Source: Sphingomonas sp.
GTDB taxonomy: Bacteria > Pseudomonadota > Alphaproteobacteria > Sphingomonadales > Sphingomonadaceae
Direction of reading: 5' to 3'
Assembly: GCA_003248865.1 (NCBI GenBank)
Contig: QFPK01000019.1
Location: forward strand, 1-64,000
DNA: 64,000 nucleotides
The notes below the pieces were generated by a model, which was not told where the DNA came from, searched no databases, and saw only the letters and a list, made by a program, of their open reading frames with translations. Shown piece after piece: positions 16,850 through 24,986 of this stretch (position 1 is the first letter of the stretch; each line of letters begins with the position of its first letter). Position numbers and translations under genes: made by a program.

Positions 16850-17314
16850 ATGATGATCATCAGGCATGCCGTCTTTCCCGACGATCTGGCTTCCGTGCTT
16901 GGCATCTGGCGTGAGTTCATCGCCAATTCCCCGGTGAGCCTCGATTATCAGGGGAATGACGCCGAATTCGCCAATCTCCCCGGCAAATATGCGGCACCCA
17001 AAGGATGTGTGTTGCTTGCGGACCGAGGCAGCGAAATCGAAGGATGCATCGCCTTGCGCGCGGTCAACACCGAGATATGCGAGATGAAGCGGCTGTATGT
17101 GCGCCCGCATGCGCGTGGCAGTCATGTGGGCCGCAGGCTGGTGGACCGATTGATCATGGAGGCTCGTGCGATTGGCTATCGCGAAATGAGGCTTGATGTG
17201 CAGGAGAAGTCCGTCTCCGCCCGGAAACTCTATGCGGACTTCAACTTTGTCCCCGCCGGGCCGATTTCCTTCAATCCGGTTCCCGGCGCATCCTTTCTCG
17301 GCCTGCTTCTGTAG
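16850..17314 (+). CDS. GNAT family N-acetyltransferase
   Basis: The 154-residue protein has the GNAT fold. The acetyl-CoA-binding region reads MKRLYVRPHARGSHVGRRLVDRLIMEA, containing the R/Q-x-x-G-x-G/A-like turn (RGSHVGR) near residues 95-101, and the following YREMRLDVQEK strand and VSARKLYADFNF helix are typical of motif B. The substrate is unknown. Two adjacent ATGs at 16850 and 16853 are possible starts; no strong ribosome site is present. The gene is flanked by inverted two-hairpin repeats E and F. Confidence 0.87.
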   Translation: MMIIRHAVFPDDLASVLGIWREFIANSPVSLDYQGNDAEFANLPGKYAAPKGCVLLADRGSEIEGCIALRAVNTEICEMKRLYVRPHARGSHVGRRLVDRLIMEARAIGYREMRLDVQEKSVSARKLYADFNFVPAGPISFNPVPGASFLGLLL

Positions 17315-17395
17315 TTGGCTCGAAAGCCTCGGATTTGTCCACGCAACCATTCTGCACCGGCAGATCGCACGACAACCGGGCGCCTGCCCGCACCA

Positions 17396-17496
17396 GCGCC
17401 GCAGGCAATCGAACAACACCACGCGCGCGAGTCCGGATCGGCGCGCGACGCCAAGTCAGAGGGTGCAGGGAAATCATTTCCCTGCCCGCCGGAGGC
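17396..17496 (+). repeat. half palindrome plus two-hairpin repeat copy F (type 1, plus)
   Basis: GCGCCGCAGGCAAT at 17396-17409 is the right-hand arm of the inverted repeat seen at 3933-4198, 24720-24821 and 50430-50479; the left arm is absent here. Copy F proper lies at 17450-17496 with the palindrome at 17465-17485 and is nearly identical to copy D. It sits at the 3' end of the minus-strand gene that ends at 17515. Confidence 0.85.
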
Positions 17497-17514
17497 AAAA
17501 GACCCCCCCTCGCC

Positions 17515-19272
17515 CTACCCCCGCGTCGCGGCTTCGGCCACGATCAGGCGCGCCTCGGGGGCGTGGCCGATGGCGACCAGCGCGCGGGCGATGCGGCGGA
17601 GCTGGTCCGGGTGGACTTCGGCCCAGCTGCCGCGAAGGGCGTTGGTGGCGATGACGATGACTTCGCCGGAGCGGCGGGCAGCGACGGCGCGGTCCAGTGC
17701 TCGGGTCCAGTCATTGTCCAGCGGCGCGATATCGGGGCCGACCTTGCCCCGGCCCAGGCCGTCGAGCCCGGCGGCGAGGAGCTGGGCGCGGTGGTCCGGC
17801 ACGGTCTTGGCCCAGTCTCCGTAGAGACCGCCGTCGACCGGCACGCGGGTGGAGGCGGCCACGACCGGCCCCCAGGCGGCGGCGCGGTCGTCGCTGTCGG
17901 CGTTGGCGAGGACGGTCCACCAGCGGTCGGCGATGGGGACGATGCCGGCGGCCAGCAGGCTGGCGACGAGGCCGGGGGCGACATCGGAGAGATCGGGCGA
18001 AACCGGCACCCGGGCGGCGGCGGGCGCGGTGGCCACCTGCCAGCCATAGGCGGCGAGCGAGCCGGAGGGGGCGAGGCCCCAGAGGGCCTTCATCGCGGCG
18101 AGCCGGTCTGAGACGGCAGCGCCGACGTTGGCGGTGCGCAGTCGCCCGCCGGGGCTGTTGCCGGCAGCGGACGGGTCCAGCGCGTCGGCTTCGGCCGCGA
18201 GCAGGCGGTTGATTTCGGCGGTGCTGATGGCGCCGGTGGCGACGGCATCGGCAGCGACACCGGCCCGGCTTTCCAGAGACTGGCTGGGCTGGCGCACATA
18301 CCAGGCCTTCTGCTGCGGCGTGGCAGCGGCGATCAGATTGGCCGGGATTTCAAGGCCAGCGGCGCTGGCGAGGCCGATGCGCCACGCCGTCAGCCCGGAA
18401 GCGGCTTCGTCCCATTCCGGGTTGGCGCCGCGACGTCCGGCGCCGGTGGCCGATGCCACACGCTCGGCGAGGCCGATATCGAAGGCGGTGACTTCCTGCT
18501 TGCGGCGAAGCTGGTCGAACTGGGCGGAAGCGCCGACATCATCGCCGAGGATCGCGAGGCACATGGCATCGGCCAACGCCCAGCTGGGGCTTTCCGTGAT
18601 CACGCGGGCGAGCGGCGAGAGCGGGCACATCCCCATCGGATCGCCCGAGGCGGCAGCGGCCAGCAATGCGGCATTGTAGAGCGGCGCAGTGTAGCGATCG
18701 ACGGCGATGGAGGAGACGAGGCGGTGCGCGTCTGTCGCGGCGCCCATGGCGACCAAGGCGCGGGCACGGGCGGAGACCCAGTCGGCCGGGTTGATCGGGT
18801 CGGGGGCGTCGGCCGCCGTCAACAGCGCGCGTTGCAGCAGGATCTGGCCCCAGCGACTGGCGAGCGGCCTGTCGATCCGGGCCAGCAGCGCGGTGAGGAA
18901 GCGTGCATCGGAGTCGGTGAAGAGATCGGCGCGATAGCCGCCGTTGGCCCTGGTGAGTGCGCCGGCGCGCTCCGGTTGCACCGTCGGCCCCGCCAGTTCG
19001 GCGAGCGGATCGGTGGGCTCGGGTTCCGGCAGCGGGGGTGGCGGGGGCGCCACGGTGGGCAGCGGCTCGAACCCCGGCAACGGCGTGGGGGCGGACGGCG
19101 CGACGGAAACTGCGCCCTCCACCGTGCCGGGCGGCGGCGGGGTCGGCTCTGCGATGTCATCCGGCAGCAGCGATTTGGGGGCGCCCGCCGGTGCGGCCTG
19201 CGCCGCGAGCGGCGAAGCGGGCAGCAGGGCTGCGGTGGCGAGGAGAAGGACCCAGCGGCGCGGAAGGACCAT
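17515..19272 (-). CDS. exported protein of unknown function, opposite aroK
   Basis: I do not recognise the family. The 585-residue product starts with a signal peptide (basic LPRRW, hydrophobic VLLLATAALLPA, cleavage after AAQA near residue 26). A proline-rich linker (about 30-95) with runs of PPPP follows, then about 480 residues of Ala-rich helices that look like a helical-repeat solenoid, possibly TPR-like, such as YTAPLYNAALLAAAASG. No enzyme motif is visible. The ATG at 19270-19272 is chosen because it starts the signal peptide; an in-frame ATG 19 codons upstream would put hydrophilic residues ahead. It is divergent from aroK with an intergenic space of about 78 bp. Confidence 0.8.
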   Translation of the reverse strand: MVLPRRWVLLLATAALLPASPLAAQAAPAGAPKSLLPDDIAEPTPPPPGTVEGAVSVAPSAPTPLPGFEPLPTVAPPPPPLPEPEPTDPLAELAGPTVQPERAGALTRANGGYRADLFTDSDARFLTALLARIDRPLASRWGQILLQRALLTAADAPDPINPADWVSARARALVAMGAATDAHRLVSSIAVDRYTAPLYNAALLAAAASGDPMGMCPLSPLARVITESPSWALADAMCLAILGDDVGASAQFDQLRRKQEVTAFDIGLAERVASATGAGRRGANPEWDEAASGLTAWRIGLASAAGLEIPANLIAAATPQQKAWYVRQPSQSLESRAGVAADAVATGAISTAEINRLLAAEADALDPSAAGNSPGGRLRTANVGAAVSDRLAAMKALWGLAPSGSLAAYGWQVATAPAAARVPVSPDLSDVAPGLVASLLAAGIVPIADRWWTVLANADSDDRAAAWGPVVAASTRVPVDGGLYGDWAKTVPDHRAQLLAAGLDGLGRGKVGPDIAPLDNDWTRALDRAVAARRSGEVIVIATNALRGSWAEVHPDQLRRIARALVAIGHAPEARLIVAEAATRG

Positions 19273-19350
19273 GGGCGGGAACAGGGTGGCGCTCCCGCGC
19301 GGGAATGGGGCGTTTGCGCAAGCTGGCATCTGGCCCCTATAGCGGGGGCT

Positions 19351-19971
19351 GTGAAGCCAGTGGAAGCCCCCTCTGACATCTCCGGCACGTCCATATCCGG
19401 GACGGGCGGCCTTCATCGGGCCGTGCGCCGGGCCGAAGGGGTGCGTGCGGACTGGCGGCGGCGGCCCGTGGTGCTGGTGGGGCTGATGGGCAGCGGCAAG
19501 ACCACGGTGGGCAAGCGGCTGGCGGCGAAGCTGCGCTGGCCGTTTGTGGACGCCGATGCCGAGATCGAACTGGCCGCGCAAATGCCCATATCCGAGATCT
19601 TCGCCCGGTTCGGGGAACCGCATTTCCGCGACGGGGAGCGGCGGGTGATCGGCCGGCTGATGGACAGCGGGCACCGCATCATCGCCACCGGCGGCGGTGC
19701 CTTCGTGGACGAGCAGACCCGCCAGCTGATTCTGGCCCATGGCACCGCAATCTGGCTCGATGCGTCCATCGAAACGCTCGCGGCGCGGGTTTCCAAGCGG
19801 AATCATCGCCCTTTGCTGATCGGAAAGGACCCGAAACAGGTTCTTGGCGAGTTGATGGCGGTGCGTGGTCCCTGCTACAGGCAGGCGCCAATCCATATCG
19901 TTTCGGCCGACGGACCGCATGAGGACACGGTGAATGCCATCCTCGATGCGTTGACCAAGTCCTCGGTTTGA
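19351..19971 (+). CDS. aroK: shikimate kinase
   Basis: AroK phosphorylates shikimate with ATP in the aromatic amino-acid pathway. The P-loop GLMGSGKTT (near residues 44-52), the shikimate-binding DADAEIE, the RDGER-type contact (FRDGERRVI), TGGGAFVDE and the lid region RVSKRNHRPLL are all present. The GTG at 19351 gives 206 residues with an N-terminal extension of about 35 residues ahead of the kinase core; starts further inside are possible. It is followed 24 bp later by aroB, the usual aroK-aroB pair. Confidence 0.95.
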   Translation: MKPVEAPSDISGTSISGTGGLHRAVRRAEGVRADWRRRPVVLVGLMGSGKTTVGKRLAAKLRWPFVDADAEIELAAQMPISEIFARFGEPHFRDGERRVIGRLMDSGHRIIATGGGAFVDEQTRQLILAHGTAIWLDASIETLAARVSKRNHRPLLIGKDPKQVLGELMAVRGPCYRQAPIHIVSADGPHEDTVNAILDALTKSSV

Positions 19972-19995
19972 CGGCCGGAACCTGAAGGCAGACCC

Positions 19996-21123
19996 ATGAT
20001 CGAAGTGCCCGTTGCGTTGAACGACCGTAGCTACCGGATCGCCATCGGCGCGGGCGTGCTGGCAACGGCCGGCGAGCGCCTGTCGCAGCTGACGAAGAGC
20101 CGCCGCGCGGTGGTGGTGACGGACGAAACCGTCGCTTCCCTGCATCTGGATCGGCTGCGCGCCGGGCTGGCCGGATTCGAACTGGTGCCCATCATCCTGC
20201 CCCCGGGAGAGGGCACCAAGGGATTCGCCGCGCTGGAGCGGCTGGTGGACCGGCTGCTGGAACTGGAAGTGACGCGGTCCGATGCCGTGATCGCGCTGGG
20301 CGGCGGCGTGATCGGCGACCTGACCGGGTTCGCGGCTGCCATCGTGAAGCGCGGAATCGGCTTCGTGCAGGTGCCCACCACGCTGCTGGCGATGGTGGAC
20401 AGCTCGGTGGGCGGCAAAACCGGCATCAACACGCGCGCGGGCAAGAATCTGGTGGGCGCCTTCCACCAGCCGCTGGCCGTCTGGGCCGATCTCGATTGCC
20501 TGCAAACCCTGCCCGACCGGGAGATGAAGGCGGGCTATGCCGAAATCGTGAAATATGGCCTGATTTCTGACCCGGCCTTCTATGAATGGTGTCTGGCGAA
20601 CGCGAAGCGGCTGCTGGCCAAGGATGTCACCGTGCTGTCCCATGCCGTGGCGCAGAGCTGCCACGCCAAGGCCGCCATCGTCGCCGCCGACGAGCGCGAG
20701 ACCAACGACATCCGCGCCCTGCTGAACCTGGGCCACACCTTCGGCCACGCGCTGGAGGCCGAGACGGGCTTTTCCAGCCGCCTGCTGCACGGCGAGGCCG
20801 TCGCCATCGGCATGGCGCAGGCGCTGCGTTTCTCCGCCACGCAGAAGCTGATGAAGAAGGCTGATGCGGACCGCTTCACCCGCCACCTGCAATCGTTGGG
20901 GATGATGGCCTACCCGCGCGAGGCCGGCATCGCCGCCGACGCCGCGCCGCGCCTGATCCAGCATATGCGGCAGGACAAAAAGCGCACCAGCGACGGGTTG
21001 CCCTTCATTCTGGCGCGCGGCCCCGGCGACAGCTTTCTCGCCAAGGATGTCTCCCTGAAGGCCGTGGAGACCTTCCTGGCGGCGGATCTTTCCGTGGAAC
21101 CGGCAGCAAGGAAAGCGGCATGA
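19996..21123 (+). CDS. aroB: 3-dehydroquinate synthase
   Basis: AroB converts DAHP to 3-dehydroquinate using NAD+ and a divalent metal. The 375-residue protein has the NAD region ALGGGVIGDLTGFAAA (near 95-110), PTTLLAMVDSSVGGKTGIN (near 123-141), the metal-site glutamate in GYAEIVKYGLI and the two metal histidines in LNLGHTFGHALEAE and RLLHGEAVAIGMAQA. Length is normal. It overlaps msrB by ATGA. Confidence 0.97.
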   Translation: MIEVPVALNDRSYRIAIGAGVLATAGERLSQLTKSRRAVVVTDETVASLHLDRLRAGLAGFELVPIILPPGEGTKGFAALERLVDRLLELEVTRSDAVIALGGGVIGDLTGFAAAIVKRGIGFVQVPTTLLAMVDSSVGGKTGINTRAGKNLVGAFHQPLAVWADLDCLQTLPDREMKAGYAEIVKYGLISDPAFYEWCLANAKRLLAKDVTVLSHAVAQSCHAKAAIVAADERETNDIRALLNLGHTFGHALEAETGFSSRLLHGEAVAIGMAQALRFSATQKLMKKADADRFTRHLQSLGMMAYPREAGIAADAAPRLIQHMRQDKKRTSDGLPFILARGPGDSFLAKDVSLKAVETFLAADLSVEPAARKAA

Positions 21124-21518
21124 GCTGCCCCTTCGAACTGACCGACGCCGAATGGCGCGCCCGGCTGACGCCCGAGCAATATCGCATCATGCGCCACCAC
21201 GGCACCGAAGCCCCCGGCAGCTGCGGCCTGCTGCGGGAAAAGCGCCCCGGTGTGTTCCGCTGCGCCGGCTGCGGAGCCGCGCTGTTCGAAGGCGCCACCA
21301 AATTCGAAAGCGGCACCGGCTGGCCCAGCTTCGACACGCCCGTGGAAGGCGCGCTGGGCAGCACACGCGACACCAGCCACGGCATGATCCGGGTGGAGGT
21401 GCATTGCGCCACCTGCGGCAGCCATATGGGGCATGTCTTCCTCGACGGCCCCCCACCCACGGGCCTGCGCTATTGCATCAACGGCGTGGCGCTGGAGTTC
21501 GAGCCGACCGAGGGGTGA
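21120..21518 (+). CDS. msrB: peptide-methionine (R)-S-oxide reductase MsrB
   Basis: MsrB repairs oxidised methionine in proteins. The 132-residue protein has both zinc CxxC pairs (CAGC near 43 and CATC near 97), GTGWPSFDTP, HMGHVF and the catalytic cysteine in RYCINGVALEF (a cysteine-type MsrB). Its start overlaps the aroB stop (ATGA), so it is translationally coupled to the aroK-aroB unit. Confidence 0.96.
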   Translation: MSCPFELTDAEWRARLTPEQYRIMRHHGTEAPGSCGLLREKRPGVFRCAGCGAALFEGATKFESGTGWPSFDTPVEGALGSTRDTSHGMIRVEVHCATCGSHMGHVFLDGPPPTGLRYCINGVALEFEPTEG

Positions 21519-21608
21519 GATCGTGCCTCCGGCGTAGAGCCGGGCTGTCTGCGCCTCATTTGCAGACATCGACTTTGTGGTCGCTCTTTCGTCAGTTATA
21601 TTCTGAGC

Positions 21609-21953
21609 ATGTCCATCGGTCGCCGCCTGTCTCGGTTTGTAGACCACGATATCTCGAAAACGGGATCAATCAGACTGGGCGTAACATCTTTGTTGATCGG
21701 CGGCGCAATAGCCTGCGCACCGATTGCATTTGTAACCCGCCCCTTCGGCAGAGCCGAACTCCTGGCAATTTTCGGCGCGCTTGTGCTGAGCGGCCTTTGG
21801 ACAACATTTGTTGCTTGGCGTGGCTGGCGCATGCTCAGAGCGACGGCAATCCGGATGGATCGCCAGTACGACAGAGTTGGAAAGTTTGAATTGTCGGCAG
21901 AGTATCATGCGCCGAATGGCGATGCAGAAAGGACGCAACGCAACCCGCGTTAA
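21609..21953 (+). CDS. small membrane protein of unknown function
   Basis: The 114-residue product has two hydrophobic segments (about residues 24-43 and 50-68) and a polar C-terminal tail of 40 residues. I do not recognise a family. No strong ribosome site precedes the ATG. The stretch 21540-22020 is lower in GC than its surroundings, so this could be an acquired gene or a chance reading frame. It converges on the zinc-finger gene at 22101. Confidence 0.5.
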   Translation: MSIGRRLSRFVDHDISKTGSIRLGVTSLLIGGAIACAPIAFVTRPFGRAELLAIFGALVLSGLWTTFVAWRGWRMLRATAIRMDRQYDRVGKFELSAEYHAPNGDAERTQRNPR

Positions 21954-22023
21954 CGACTATCCTGCCAACCGGGCGCAAACTCGCCACAGCGGAAGCCTTT
22001 CATAGGAACCCAGCGCAAATATC

Positions 22024-22087
22024 GAGGGTGCAGGGAAATCACTGAATGCTTGCCCCAGGCTAGACCCGGGGGCCTGCCAGAGGCAAG
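22024..22087 (+). repeat. degenerate two-hairpin repeat copy G (plus)
   Basis: It begins ATCGAGGGTGCAGGGAAATCA as in the other plus copies, but the second arm is replaced (ACTGAATGCTTGCCCC) and the element ends near CCTGCCAGAGGC. It lies 14 bp beyond the 3' end of the minus-strand zinc-finger gene, in the usual orientation. Confidence 0.65.
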
Positions 22088-22100
22088 AATCTTGCCGTAC

Positions 22101-22379
22101 CTATCGCAGCTGGCTGTCCTTGCTCCCGCGCCGGTTGATGGCGGACATTGCGCGGGCGCCGTCGTTTTCGGCCTGGCAGGACACGCAGGTGCGCACGCCC
22201 GGCATGGCCTGCCGGCGACGTTCGGGAATTTCGTCTCCGCAATCGGTACAGTGAGTGGTGCCTTCTCGCCCTTCTGCAGAGAATTGCGCCAGCCGGGCGC
22301 GGGCGAGCAGGACAGCGTCTGTGACGCTGTCATCGATCTGATCCTGCACGGCGCCGTCACGCGCCCATCCGCCTGCCAT
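22101..22379 (-). CDS. DksA/TraR family C4-type zinc finger protein
   Basis: The 92-residue protein begins MAGGWARDGAVQDQIDDSV and carries the four-cysteine finger CTDC...CVSC around EIPERRRQAMPGVRT, typical of short DksA/TraR (YbiI-like) proteins. These are related to transcription factors that bind the RNA polymerase secondary channel, but the short forms lack the full coiled coil, so a DksA-like function is not assured. The internal ATG is preferred over an upstream TTG because it starts the conserved part. Confidence 0.88.
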   Translation of the reverse strand: MAGGWARDGAVQDQIDDSVTDAVLLARARLAQFSAEGREGTTHCTDCGDEIPERRRQAMPGVRTCVSCQAENDGARAMSAINRRGSKDSQLR

Positions 22380-22477
22380 CGGGCCGGTCCTTTCAGCCGC
22401 GGCATATAGGGTGTCGGGGCGGCTGGACAAGCAGCCCGGGCTTTGAGAGCAAAGCGGCAGTCGTTGTGGAGAGTTGC

Positions 22478-22993
22478 GTGACTTTTGCCGAATCCGTCCG
22501 GATATGCCTGCGCAAATCCATCGACTTCTCCGGCCGCGCGACCAGACCCGAATATTGGTGGTTCGCGCTGTTCTACTGGATTGCCGCTTTTGCGACGTGG
22601 CTCGCGACGGTGATGCTGTTCTTCGACTTGTTGATTGAGGTCATGCTCCTGTTCCACGTCGTGATGCTGGTGCCGATGACGGCGGCCGCGTTCCGCCGTC
22701 TGCACGACACCGGGCGACGAGGACGGCTCGCGCTGCTGCCGTTCCTGGCACCGCCCATAACATTTATCGCGATATTCATCATCCTCGTCGTGCTTGCAGT
22801 GGCTGATGCCGCCTCCTCCAGCTTCAATCCAACGAACCCGGGAAAAGATCTGGTCGAGCTGTGGTTTGCAAGCGCGTTTATCGGGTCCGCCGTCACGGGC
22901 CTGCTGCTGATCTGGTGGATCACGCGCCCCTCCCAGCCGCACGACAATCGCTATGGCCCTAACCCTGTCGACGGTCCTGAAAAAATCTTCTGA
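22478..22993 (+). CDS. DUF805 family membrane protein
   Basis: The product has the DUF805 opening, FSGRATRPEYWWFALF, and four hydrophobic segments; the conserved RRLHDTGRRG lies between the second and third. This family (YhaH-like) has no assigned biochemical role. GTG at 22478 is chosen because it follows GTGGAGAG at normal spacing; the upstream TTG at 22466 is less well placed. Its last 35 bp overlap the convergent tadA gene tail to tail. Confidence 0.9.
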   Translation: MTFAESVRICLRKSIDFSGRATRPEYWWFALFYWIAAFATWLATVMLFFDLLIEVMLLFHVVMLVPMTAAAFRRLHDTGRRGRLALLPFLAPPITFIAIFIILVVLAVADAASSSFNPTNPGKDLVELWFASAFIGSAVTGLLLIWWITRPSQPHDNRYGPNPVDGPEKIF

Positions 22994-23414
22994 GCAGGTC
23001 GGCTGACTCCGCCTCGGCGATGCCGCTGATGATTTCCGGCACATGGCAGCTGTGGGCGAAGATGCGGGGGCCATGCTCCACGCCGCCGCCCTTGGGATCG
23101 GGGGCGGAATAGACAAGACGGGCGATGCGGGCCTCTGCGATGGCCGCCGCGCACATCGGGCAGGGTTCCAGCGTGACCCACAGCGTGCAGCCGATCAGCC
23201 GCTCGCTGCCCAGCCGCGCGGCGGCATCGCGGATCGCCAGGATTTCGGCATGAGCCGTCGGGTCCGGAAGGGTGCGGGTGAGGTTATGGGCTTCGGCAAG
23301 CGTCGATCCGTCCGGCGCGGTCAGCACCGCACCGACGGGAACTTCCTCTTTCGCGGCCGCCTCCCTCGCAAGCGCGAGGGCGCGCGCCATCTGCGGGCTG
23401 GGCGGGAACGGCAT
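22959..23414 (-). CDS. tadA: tRNA-specific adenosine deaminase
   Basis: TadA deaminates A34 to inosine in the anticodon of tRNA-Arg(ACG). The 151-residue protein shows the zinc-dependent deaminase motifs: HAE (with TAHAEILAIRDA near residue 55) and PCPMC (EPCPMCAAAI near 88). These give one His, two Cys and the proton-shuttle Glu. VGAVL near the N-terminus is also typical. It overlaps the 3' end of the DUF805 gene by 35 bp on the opposite strand. Confidence 0.96.
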   Translation of the reverse strand: MPFPPSPQMARALALAREAAAKEEVPVGAVLTAPDGSTLAEAHNLTRTLPDPTAHAEILAIRDAAARLGSERLIGCTLWVTLEPCPMCAAAIAEARIARLVYSAPDPKGGGVEHGPRIFAHSCHVPEIISGIAEAESADLLRRFFQDRRQG

Positions 23415-23545
23415 GGCGCATAACTGCGCGACGACGCCCGCAATGGCAACAATGGACCGACCTGCCCCGGATCCGCCGCATATCCACCCTTGCCTTTGCG
23501 GGCCGTGGCGGCTTTTCTGCCATGGTCGGACATGAGGGGGATTGA

Positions 23546-24619
23546 ATGGCGAACCAGGCGAAGCTTCTGTGGCAGGTGGTGCGTCCGGGGCAAAAACCGG
23601 TTTCGGAAGCGATTGCGGGCAGCGTGGGCGTCGCGGGCGACCTCGCCAATATGGTGACGGATAGTGTGCAGGCCTGGATGCTGGCGGCCCTGTTCGCGGG
23701 CGGTGCCGCGGTTGCCATGTTCCTTTGCCTGAAACAGATCAGCCCGGCTGCAGTGGCAGATGGGCCTGAACTGGACGAAAAGATCAAATGTCTGCCGTGC
23801 GATGTCGGCCATTTCATGACGCTTTCGGCCGCGGTCTTCTCCATCCTGTGGATGATCGGCGGCGGCGGTTCAGGGATTGAAGCCATCGGCCAGCGGCTGG
23901 GCGTGATCGAGCAGAAGGTGGATGTGATCGGGGAGGATGTGGGCGAGATCCGCGACGCATCGCAGATCAACATCCCCATCAAGCGGCCCAAGACGGCCGC
24001 CGACCATTTCCACAACGCCTTCCTGTTTCACCAGTTCCGCAGCGACAGCCAGACAGCCTGGACGCATGCGCAGGCGATGTATGAGGGCACCGCGCCGGTG
24101 AAGCTGGATGCCGCGCAGCTGTTCTATGATGTGGGCTCCGCCGCCGTGGGGCAGGCCGAAACGCTGACGCGGATGCAGGCCCTTTACGAGAAGAACCGCG
24201 ATCCCTCGCTGCTGGTGGTGATGGCGCGTGCCGAGCCCAATCCGGAGAAGAAGCGCGAGATCGTGTCGCAGCTGAAGACCAACGCCCCCGATTATCCCTT
24301 CAGCTGGTGGGATCCGATGCGGCCGGAAACCCAGTCGACCTCAGGCTTCTCCCGGCGGGATACCGAGAAGATGGCGGCCGCGATCGACGCCCAGATCGAT
24401 GGACTGCGCAAGTTCCGCGAGTTGTATGGCGCCAAGCCCGCCACGCACTGGGCGTTCCGGCCGAACTTCCTGGGCAATCTGACGGATCTGGCCGGGCAGA
24501 TGGAAACCAGCCTACAGGGCACCCGCGCCACCTATGAGCAGATCCTGAGCGGGGAAGTGGCGCGGAAGGCTCGCGAAGAGGCGAAGCGGCAGTTTGAGGA
24601 GGCCCGGGCCGGGCGGTAG
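23546..24619 (+). CDS. hypothetical membrane-anchored protein
   Basis: I do not recognise this 357-residue protein. It has two hydrophobic segments (about residues 43-62 and 90-108) separated by a cytoplasmic or periplasmic loop containing CLPC, then a short predicted coiled coil (IGQRLGVIEQKVDVIGEDVGEI, split by no helix breakers) and a soluble helical domain of about 210 residues. The C-terminus is a charged helix ending KRQFEEARAGR. The start ATG follows GAGGGGGATTGA. The gene ends 5 bp before repeat H and converges on typA. Confidence 0.75.
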   Translation: MANQAKLLWQVVRPGQKPVSEAIAGSVGVAGDLANMVTDSVQAWMLAALFAGGAAVAMFLCLKQISPAAVADGPELDEKIKCLPCDVGHFMTLSAAVFSILWMIGGGGSGIEAIGQRLGVIEQKVDVIGEDVGEIRDASQINIPIKRPKTAADHFHNAFLFHQFRSDSQTAWTHAQAMYEGTAPVKLDAAQLFYDVGSAAVGQAETLTRMQALYEKNRDPSLLVVMARAEPNPEKKREIVSQLKTNAPDYPFSWWDPMRPETQSTSGFSRRDTEKMAAAIDAQIDGLRKFRELYGAKPATHWAFRPNFLGNLTDLAGQMETSLQGTRATYEQILSGEVARKAREEAKRQFEEARAGR

Positions 24620-24624
24620 GAACG

Positions 24625-24674
24625 AAGGGGCTCTGCCCCTTCACCCCGGCAGGGAGGTGACCTCCCTGCACCCA
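24625..24674 (-). repeat. two-hairpin repeat copy H (type 2, minus)
   Basis: Hairpin 2 AAGGGGC-TCT-GCCCCTT (24625-24641) is followed by hairpin 1 at 24649-24669 with perfect arms GCAGGGAGGT and ACCTCCCTGC around one base. It starts 5 bp after the preceding stop codon. Confidence 0.9.
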
Positions 24675-24719
24675 CTTGGTTGGGGGTGGTCGGTGAGGTT
24701 GGGCTGTTGGTGCGGGTTG

Positions 24720-24821
24720 ATTGCCTGCGGTGCTTTGGGTGTTGCAGCATTGCCCCTCCCCCCGCTCAGGCTGAGCGGGGTGGAGAGCGGGTTTGAGAGC
24801 GGATGTTGCGCCGCAGGCAAT
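24720..24821. repeat. nested inverted repeats between convergent genes
   Basis: The left arm ATTGCCTGCGGTGC (24720-24733) and right arm GCGCCGCAGGCAAT (24808-24821) enclose a perfect palindrome CCCCGCTCA-GGC-TGAGCGGGG (24760-24780). With copies H and I outside, the 366-bp gap 24620-24986 has the same nested order as 3828-4353. No gene is present in the gap. Confidence 0.88.
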
Positions 24822-24872
24822 CGAAGCTCGTCACACGCTCAGCTTCGGAGCGGGAGCACCACGCCAATGTCG

Positions 24873-24923
24873 AGGGTGCAGGGACATCATGTCCCTGCCG
24901 GGTTCCAAGGGCAGAGCCCTTGG
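24873..24923 (+). repeat. two-hairpin repeat copy I (type 2, plus)
   Basis: Hairpin 1 (24878-24898) has perfect arms GCAGGGACAT and ATGTCCCTGC around one base; hairpin 2 (24905-24923) is CCAAGGGC-AGA-GCCCTTGG. It is 63 bp from the typA 3' end and in the same orientation to it as copy B is to the amidase gene. Confidence 0.9.
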
Positions 24924-24986
24924 CCGCGCGGCACGCAAAGGAGCCCGCCGGAGGTGCAAACCCCCGGCGTGGTCCTCAGCGCAACC

